Positions 58,809 through 64,000 of a DNA stretch of 64,000 nucleotides are shown here, piece by piece. The stretch is from Bradyrhizobium stylosanthis (GTDB taxonomy: Bacteria; Pseudomonadota; Alphaproteobacteria; Rhizobiales; Xanthobacteraceae). The stretch covers positions 143,443 through 207,442 of the forward strand of contig NZ_LVEM01000003.1 in NCBI RefSeq assembly GCF_001641335.1. The letters are read 5' to 3'. Position numbers and translations under genes: made by a program. Under the pieces are notes generated by a model. It saw nothing but the letters and a program-made list of their open reading frames with translations. It was not told the origin of the DNA and made no database searches. The first letter of the stretch is position 1; every line of letters begins with the position of its first letter.

Positions 58809-59723
58809 TCACAAAGGCTTTCCGGCGGAGCCGTCATAGGCGTTGTGCCACGACAATACACGATACGGCTCATCGCCGCTGTCGAGAAGCAGGATCACGA
58901 TCTCGGCCGAGCTGCGCCGATGCGAGGGCGCCTCGACGGCGACCGTCATCCGGTACGCGCGCGAGCCCTCGACCGTCGCATTGGCGCCTCCGGCGAGCCC
59001 CACCAGCGAACGCGGGTCGATCCTGGGATCGGCGCGATCGCGCAGCACCTGCTGCAGCGTTTCCGGGGTCATGCCCGGCAGCGCCGCCACCACCTGCGGC
59101 GCGGCGTCGAGCACGTTCACCGTTCGCATATTGCTGAACACCGTGACGAAGGGCAGCACGCGCTCGACCACGGCGGCCGGGATGCCGCGCACCAGCCACA
59201 GCTCGTCGCTGTGCGGAAACGGCGCGTGACGCGGCAGATACGACGCCCCGAGCGTGCGGTAGAAAGCATCTTCGGGATTGTCCTGTCCGGCTTCCGTAGA
59301 GGTGCGCCAGGCGAGGATCCTGTCGGCATAGACGGGCGCATCCGTCGCGGAGACGCCGAGCGCCGTCATCAGCCCTGCGAGCAACGGCTTCGGCGCCATG
59401 TTCAGATCGATGCGCGCCGCCTCCGAGCGGAACGTCACGCTGACCCGGCCGGCCCCGACGCGGGCATTGAAGGTGCCGCTGGTCGGGCGCACGGCTTCGT
59501 TCTGTACCGTCAGCCGGTAGGCGGCGAGCTCGAGCCCGGCGTTCACCAGCGCATCGGCCTGCAACCGGTCCGCGTTGACGGCGACCGTGACCGCTGTGTT
59601 GGTGACATAGGTCAGGTAGATCAGCGCGAGCGCAGCCAGCGACGCCAGCATCCAGAGCACCGCGACGACGATGAAGCCGCGGCTGTCGCCAAGCCTTGCC
59701 CGCTCCTGCCCTGCGCCCTTCAC
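58809..59723 (-). CDS. gspK: Minor pseudopilin GspK
   Basis: A 304-residue minor pseudopilin. It has a type IV-like N-terminus with G-FIVVAVLWMLASLAALALIY (about residues 16-36), then NAGLELAAYRLT, a DLNMAPKPLL stretch typical of GspK, and two helix-hairpin-helix-like segments (LWLVRGIP, LPGMTPETL). The start is GTG 59723 in a GTGA overlap with gspJ. GspK caps the pseudopilus tip with GspI and GspJ. Confidence 0.85.
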   Translation of the reverse strand: MKGAGQERARLGDSRGFIVVAVLWMLASLAALALIYLTYVTNTAVTVAVNADRLQADALVNAGLELAAYRLTVQNEAVRPTSGTFNARVGAGRVSVTFRSEAARIDLNMAPKPLLAGLMTALGVSATDAPVYADRILAWRTSTEAGQDNPEDAFYRTLGASYLPRHAPFPHSDELWLVRGIPAAVVERVLPFVTVFSNMRTVNVLDAAPQVVAALPGMTPETLQQVLRDRADPRIDPRSLVGLAGGANATVEGSRAYRMTVAVEAPSHRRSSAEIVILLLDSGDEPYRVLSWHNAYDGSAGKPL

Positions 59724-60439
59724 AGCTGCTGCTCCTGCTTCTCGGGCTGCTGCGACCGCGTGCCTGCGGTCACGCAGGTCGCCGGGTTCTTGGCCCGCGC
59801 GCATTCGGCCGGAGCCGTGATGTGCGGGATCACCGCGCCCGAGACCGCCAGCACCTGGCCGGTGGTGCTGTTGCGCACGGTGACGCGGATGCGCTCCGGC
59901 AATTGCGTCTGGCCGCGCCAGGTCGGCTGCCACTGACCGTCAGGCCCGGCATAGGTGAAACTGACGCGGAACGGCGCGCGGACCAGCACGACCTGGTCGA
60001 GGAAGCGGACCTGCCCGTCCGCCGGCATCGGCTGGAAGGTGGCGCGCTCGCGCACCAGCGCCAGCCCCTGCGCATCGGCCTTCTCGATGAAGCGGATGAT
60101 TTCGAGCCCGGGACGCGCGCTGGGACCGAGCGCGGTGCGCAGGAACGTCACCGACAATTCGGCACCGTCGAACAGCGGCCCCTTGGCGTCGCCGTTGACG
60201 GTGATCTGCTCGGCGACCGAGAGATCGGCGACGATACGGTCGAGCCCGGTTGCGAGCCGCTCGGCCCGCTGCACCCGCGCGATGCCGCGATTCCAGTTCG
60301 GCAGCCATTGCGCCGTCACCGTCGCCAGCGCCGCCAGGATGACCGTCATCAGCAGCGTCGCCAGCAACACTTCGAGCAGGGTGAAGCCCGCCTCGTCGGC
60401 CAGTGCGCGGCGCAGGCGTTTCATCGCGAGGTTCTTCAC
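59720..60439 (-). CDS. gspJ: Minor pseudopilin GspJ
   Basis: A 239-residue pseudopilin with the prepilin peptidase site EAG-FTLLEVLLATLLMTVILAA (cleavage after Gly18, Glu at +5), then a soluble beta-rich domain ending in a glutamine-rich tail. ATG 60439 overlaps the gspI stop by 4 bp; ATG 60424 is an alternative. It forms part of the tip complex. Confidence 0.85.
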   Translation of the reverse strand: MKNLAMKRLRRALADEAGFTLLEVLLATLLMTVILAALATVTAQWLPNWNRGIARVQRAERLATGLDRIVADLSVAEQITVNGDAKGPLFDGAELSVTFLRTALGPSARPGLEIIRFIEKADAQGLALVRERATFQPMPADGQVRFLDQVVLVRAPFRVSFTYAGPDGQWQPTWRGQTQLPERIRVTVRNSTTGQVLAVSGAVIPHITAPAECARAKNPATCVTAGTRSQQPEKQEQQL

Positions 60440-60831
60440 TGCGAAGCCCTCGGCACCAGCTTCACCGTCGTGATCTGGATCGCAGCGCCGTCGGCGCGCT
60501 GCAGCCGCAGATTGACGGCCATCGGCACGAAGCGATCGGTTGCGGGATCTCCGCCCGCCACGTTCATCGGCGCGACGTCGAGGCGCCAGCGGCTGCCGGC
60601 GAGTTCGCCGCTGCGCCGGCCGGGCTTCAGCAGACCCCGTGCCGGCAGGTCCGCGAGCAGGGTCTCGGCGGTGCCGGCGAGCGCCATATGCTGGTCGATC
60701 GCGCGCGTACCCCGGGTCGTGGTGGCGATGACAGAGCCGATCGTCCCGAGCACGACAGCGATGATCGCGAGCGCGACCAGCGCCTCGATCAGCGTGAAGC
60801 CGGCGGCATCAGAGCAGCTTCTGCGGGACAA
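60436..60831 (-). CDS. gspI: Minor pseudopilin GspI
   Basis: A 131-residue pseudopilin with the processing site AAG-FTLIEALVALAIIAVVLG (Glu +5). The only in-frame start before it is TTG 60831, which overlaps the gspH end by 23 bp. The C-terminal half is the short alpha/beta domain of GspI. It is the core partner in the tip complex. Confidence 0.82.
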   Translation of the reverse strand: MSRRSCSDAAGFTLIEALVALAIIAVVLGTIGSVIATTTRGTRAIDQHMALAGTAETLLADLPARGLLKPGRRSGELAGSRWRLDVAPMNVAGGDPATDRFVPMAVNLRLQRADGAAIQITTVKLVPRASQ

Positions 60832-61303
60832 TCTCGACGCCTCCGGTCAGCCAGTTGACGCGCACTTCATAGCCCATGCCGGGCCGCGCCAGCGCGATGG
60901 TTCCACCGCACGACATGCCCGACGGAAAGAAGTCGATGGACCGTCCCGCCGCGCGATCGGCGCAGCGCGAGGCCAGCATCGCCTGCACCACCACGTCGCG
61001 CGGCAGGCGGATGGTCTGCCCCGTGACGCCGGAACGGATCGATCGCCCCTCCGCATCCACCTGCGTCGTCACCCGCACCTGGCGGCGCAGCGCCGCATTG
61101 CGGTCCGCCTTCAGCAGCGCGGCGGTCTCAACCGCGTAGCTTTCCAGCTTCGCCCGCGTCGTCGTGCGCGGGATCGCGGGCAGGATGATCGCCGCAAGCA
61201 TGCCGATGATCGCGAGCACGCACAGGATCTCGATCAGCGCGAAGCCGCGCGTATCGCGGATGCCCTCAGCGCGCGCCGCTGACAATGTCGGCTGCCGTTC
61301 CAC
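60809..61303 (-). CDS. gspH: Minor pseudopilin GspH
   Basis: A 164-residue pseudopilin with RG-FALIEILCVLAIIGMLAAIILP (Glu +5 present) and a C-terminal beta domain. The start GTG 61303 overlaps gspG by 38 bp; TTG 61285 would shorten the overlap. It bridges the tip complex and the main GspG fibre. Confidence 0.8.
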   Translation of the reverse strand: MERQPTLSAARAEGIRDTRGFALIEILCVLAIIGMLAAIILPAIPRTTTRAKLESYAVETAALLKADRNAALRRQVRVTTQVDAEGRSIRSGVTGQTIRLPRDVVVQAMLASRCADRAAGRSIDFFPSGMSCGGTIALARPGMGYEVRVNWLTGGVEIVPQKLL

Positions 61304-61721
61304 TGCCGCCTTCCTGACCGTCCGATCCGAGCGAAATGATCTCGTAGGGCGCGCTCGCGCCCGGCGAACGATAGACGTAGATGTGGCCCCACGGATCGTT
61401 CGGCACCACGCCGCCGCGCAGATAGGGCCCGTTCCAGCCGGATTGATTGGTGTTGCGGGTGAGCGCGTTGAGGCCTTCGTTCGAGGTCGGGTAGCGCCCG
61501 AGATCGAGATAATACAGATCGAGCGCGCTGGAGAAGCTCTCGATCTGGATCTTCGCCGCCTTGGCCTTGGACTCGCTGAGATAGTTCAGCACCCGCGGAC
61601 CGACCAGCGCCATGATCATCCCGATGATGGTGATGACGACCAGCATCTCGACAAGGGTGAAGCCCGCCTCCCCGCGGCCGTCTCGCCGGCGGCTGCGCCG
61701 TGCGGATCGATGTTTGGTCAC
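61266..61721 (-). CDS. gspG: Major pseudopilin GspG
   Basis: A 151-residue major subunit. The processing site is EAG-FTLVEMLVVITIIGMIMALVGPRVL, and the GspG-specific C-terminal block is LDLYYLDLGRYPTSNEGLNAL, WNGPYLR, DPWGHIYVYRSPG, with the calcium-loop acidic residues near the end (LGSDGQEGG). Start GTG 61721. It lies 23 bp downstream of gspF. Confidence 0.9.
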   Translation of the reverse strand: MTKHRSARRSRRRDGRGEAGFTLVEMLVVITIIGMIMALVGPRVLNYLSESKAKAAKIQIESFSSALDLYYLDLGRYPTSNEGLNALTRNTNQSGWNGPYLRGGVVPNDPWGHIYVYRSPGASAPYEIISLGSDGQEGGSGTAADIVSGAR

Positions 61722-61744
61722 TTCAAGCTTCTCCCGTTCCCTGC

Positions 61745-62956
61745 CTATCCGACAATCTGGCTCACCGACATCAGCGCCGTCATCACCGACGTGATCAGGC
61801 CGCCGACGACCAGCGAGATCGCGATGATCGCCGCCGGTCCCGCAATGCCGACGGCGCGGTCCAGCATGCGCTGCAACTTGGCTTCGTAGAATTCGGCGAC
61901 GCGCCCCGACAGCATCGGCAATTGCCCGGTCTCGTCGCCGAGGCGGAGCATGCGCACGGCCATGGCCGGCAGCGCTTCCGTCTCGGCCAGCGCGTCGGAA
62001 AGTTTCGAGCCGTGGCGGACGCGGTCGGCAGCTTCGCTCCAGACCGTGGACGGACCGGTCGTCGCCATCATGTCGGTCAGGATGCGCAGCGTGGTGGTGA
62101 GATTGACGCCGCTGCCGAGCAGCAGGCCGAGATTGCGGCAGAACAGCGCCGTCCGGTACGCGTTCATCAGGTTGCGGATCGCCGGCAGGCGCGTGATCGC
62201 ATTGGTGAGGCCGTGACGGACACGCTCGCGCCGCAGCAGGAGCCAGGCGGCTGCGATGGTACCGGCGAGTCCGGCCAGCACCGCGTCCGAATTGCTGCGC
62301 AGGACGGTGGAGATATTGAGGAAGACTCCGACGACCGGATCGACCTTGGCGCCGAAATCCTGCAGCACGGATGCGAACTGCGGAAGCACGAAGGTGAGGA
62401 AGAACAGCAGCACGCAGCCGGCTGCGCCGAGCACGAAGATGGGGTAGCGGATCGCGTCCGACAGCCGGCGCCTCAGCGCCTCGCTGCGCGCGCGTTCGCC
62501 GGCCAGAACCTCCAGCACCTGATCGAGCGAGCCCGAGGCCTCGCCGACACGCACCAGCGCGATATACATCGGCGGAAACAGCCCCTCGTGCCGCGCCAAC
62601 GCCTCGGCGAAGCTTTCGCCCGAGACGACGCGCGAACGGATGTCGGCAACGATCGGACGCAACCGGCCGAAATCGGGATCGGCCGCGAGCAGCTCCAATC
62701 CGTCGTTGATGCGGGCGCCGGCGCGGAGCAGCAGGGCGAGGTCGCGGGTGAAGATGGTGACGTCTTCCGGCTTCGGCCGGTTGAAGAGGCCGCTCACACG
62801 GCCGGCCGCGCCGCCCTCTTCCGGTGTGACGTTGTCGACGAGGACGAGGCCGAGCCGCTCGATCCGCTGCGCGACATCGCCGGGCGCAGGCGCGGCGATG
62901 GCGCCGGAGACCAGTTCACCGTTGGCGTTGAGCGCGCGGTAACGATAGTTCGGCAT
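61745..62956 (-). CDS. gspF: Type II secretion inner-membrane platform protein GspF
   Basis: A 403-residue protein with two T2SSF domains (about 70-190 and 270-395) and three membrane helices. Motifs are FTRDLALLLRAGARINDGLELL near 70-91 and SEALRRRLSDAIRYPIFVLG. The N-terminal part starts PNYRYRALNANGELVSG, a family hallmark, which fixes ATG 62956. It transmits GspE movement to the pseudopilus. A 5-bp gap separates it from gspE. Confidence 0.9.
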   Translation of the reverse strand: MPNYRYRALNANGELVSGAIAAPAPGDVAQRIERLGLVLVDNVTPEEGGAAGRVSGLFNRPKPEDVTIFTRDLALLLRAGARINDGLELLAADPDFGRLRPIVADIRSRVVSGESFAEALARHEGLFPPMYIALVRVGEASGSLDQVLEVLAGERARSEALRRRLSDAIRYPIFVLGAAGCVLLFFLTFVLPQFASVLQDFGAKVDPVVGVFLNISTVLRSNSDAVLAGLAGTIAAAWLLLRRERVRHGLTNAITRLPAIRNLMNAYRTALFCRNLGLLLGSGVNLTTTLRILTDMMATTGPSTVWSEAADRVRHGSKLSDALAETEALPAMAVRMLRLGDETGQLPMLSGRVAEFYEAKLQRMLDRAVGIAGPAAIIAISLVVGGLITSVMTALMSVSQIVG

Positions 62957-62961
62957 GGGCG

Positions 62962-64000
62962 TCAGCGCACCGTCGTGACGCGGAAGACCTCGGGCACGGT
63001 GGTGAGCCCGGCCCGGCATTTGGCGACCGCGTCCTCCAGCATCGTCGTCATGCCGCCGCGCATCGCGGCGGCGTCGATCGAATGGGAATCGGTTTGCGGT
63101 CCGACCAGCGAGCGCACCTCGTCGGACATTTCGAGGATCTCGAACACGCCGTTGCGGCCGCGATAACCGGTGCCGCCGCAGCGTTCGCAGCCGCCGGCTT
63201 CGTGGATGACCTCGCCGGCCTTGAAGCCGATGACGGCGAAGCGCGGGTCCTTGGCGATGTCGGCCTCGGTCAGCGCATGCGGCACCTTGCAGCGATCGCA
63301 GAGCACGCGCACCAGGCGCTGCGCCACTACGGCACGCAGCGTGGACTTAAGAAGGAAGCCCTCGATGCCGAGATCGATCAGGCGCGGCACGGCCGCCGCC
63401 GCCGTTTCGGTGTGCAGCGTCGTCAGCACGAGATGGCCGGTCAGCGCGGCGTGAATCGCAATATGGGCGGTCTCGGCGTCGCGGACTTCGCCGACCATGA
63501 TCACGTCGGGGTCCTGACGCACGAAGGCGCGCATGGCCGTGGCGAAGGTCAACCCGATCGACGGCTTGACCTGGGACTGGTTGATGCCGGGAATTTCGTA
63601 TTCGACGGGATCCTCGATGGTGAGGATCTTTCGCGTCGGCTCGTTCAGGATCGACAGCATGGTCGCGAGCGTCGTGGTCTTGCCGCTGCCGGTCGGACCC
63701 GTCACGACGATCATGCCGTGCGGCATGGCGAGCAGCCGCGTCATCACGCTCTCGTCACGCGCGGCGAGGCCCAGCCTGCTCATCTCCAGGAGGCCGCGGT
63801 CGCGCGGCAGAAGACGGATGACGGCGCTCTCGCCGTGCTGCGTCGGCATGGTGGCGACGCGGACGTCGATCTCGCTGCGGCCGACGCGCACGCGCGCGGC
63901 ACCGTCCTGTGGCAGGCGGCGTTCGGCAATGTTGAGGCTGGCGAGAATCTTAATGCGCGAGATCAGCGCCTGCGGCGGGATGCCGTGCGGCGACGGCAAC
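62962..64000 (-). CDS. gspE: Type II secretion ATPase GspE (5' part outside window)
   Basis: The C-terminal 345 or so residues of the secretion ATPase; the N-terminal domains lie beyond base 64000. Walker A is GPTGSGKTT, the Asp box is TIEDPVEY, Walker B is DVIMVGEVRDAETA, the His box is TGHLVLTTLHT, and there is a tetracysteine zinc site (CDRC, then CERC). It is a cytoplasmic hexamer that powers pseudopilus assembly. The gene heads the visible gsp operon; gspD is not in the window. Confidence 0.93.
   Translation of the reverse strand, partial: LPSPHGIPPQALISRIKILASLNIAERRLPQDGAARVRVGRSEIDVRVATMPTQHGESAVIRLLPRDRGLLEMSRLGLAARDESVMTRLLAMPHGMIVVTGPTGSGKTTTLATMLSILNEPTRKILTIEDPVEYEIPGINQSQVKPSIGLTFATAMRAFVRQDPDVIMVGEVRDAETAHIAIHAALTGHLVLTTLHTETAAAAVPRLIDLGIEGFLLKSTLRAVVAQRLVRVLCDRCKVPHALTEADIAKDPRFAVIGFKAGEVIHEAGGCERCGGTGYRGRNGVFEILEMSDEVRSLVGPQTDSHSIDAAAMRGGMTTMLEDAVAKCRAGLTTVPEVFRVTTVR

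Overview
The window looks like chromosome from an alphaproteobacterium of the Bradyrhizobium/Rhodopseudomonas group. The DNA is uniformly GC-rich and tightly packed, with many ATGA/GTGA-coupled starts. It carries two interspersed repeat types that I recognise from Bradyrhizobium genomes (from memory, not searched). No rRNA, tRNA, CRISPR array, prophage or transposase gene is visible.

Region 1 (about 0.3-12.8 kb) is metabolic. It has an MFS exporter, a Crp/Fnr-type regulator, and a divergently transcribed uptake operon: ATPase livG, an acyl-CoA synthetase, permeases livH and livM, a periplasmic binding protein and ATPase livF. An AGE-family sugar epimerase (minus strand) and a PaaK-like CoA ligase follow. 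Two acyl-activating enzymes beside a Liv-type transporter suggest import and CoA activation of aromatic or other carboxylic acids rather than amino acids. A 0.47-kb DUF559 cassette with near-perfect inverted repeats at its ends sits inside this operon.

Region 2 (12.8-52.4 kb) is a large surface-glycan locus. A minus-strand wlbA/B/C-like set (oxidoreductase, acetyltransferase, aminotransferase) makes a 3-acetamido sugar nucleotide. From 15.8 kb a plus-strand run begins with an unusual set: CBS-GHMP kinase fusion, NeuB fused to a second TIM barrel, NeuA, three SDRs, a TIM-barrel isomerase, a large membrane protein and a nucleotidyltransferase-HAD phosphatase fusion. It resembles a nonulosonate pathway but lacks the usual dehydratase, aminotransferase and hydrolysing epimerase. 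It is followed by a complete-looking legionaminic acid block in almost the Campylobacter order (legB-legC-legG-legI-ptmE-ptmF-legF-ptmA). Next come a flippase, a methyltransferase, a PhyH-type dioxygenase, two GT-B capsule-type proteins, a GT2, a UDP-xylose synthase and a probable Wzy. A minus-strand block then holds GT4, an epimerase, an acetyltransferase, a CgeB-like GT, AsnB and a second flippase. Two NeuB/NeuA pairs and two flippases imply two nonulosonate-type sugars and possibly two glycans.

Region 3 (52.5-64 kb) is a type II secretion operon on the minus strand (gspE-F-G-H-I-J-K-L-M, gspE cut by the window end), with a gspC/N-like gene separated from it by an oppositely oriented 1205-residue autotransporter.

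The best candidate for an undescribed system is the 15.8-27.2 kb set. It appears to make an ulosonic acid whose NeuB substrate does not come from the known diamino-sugar routes.
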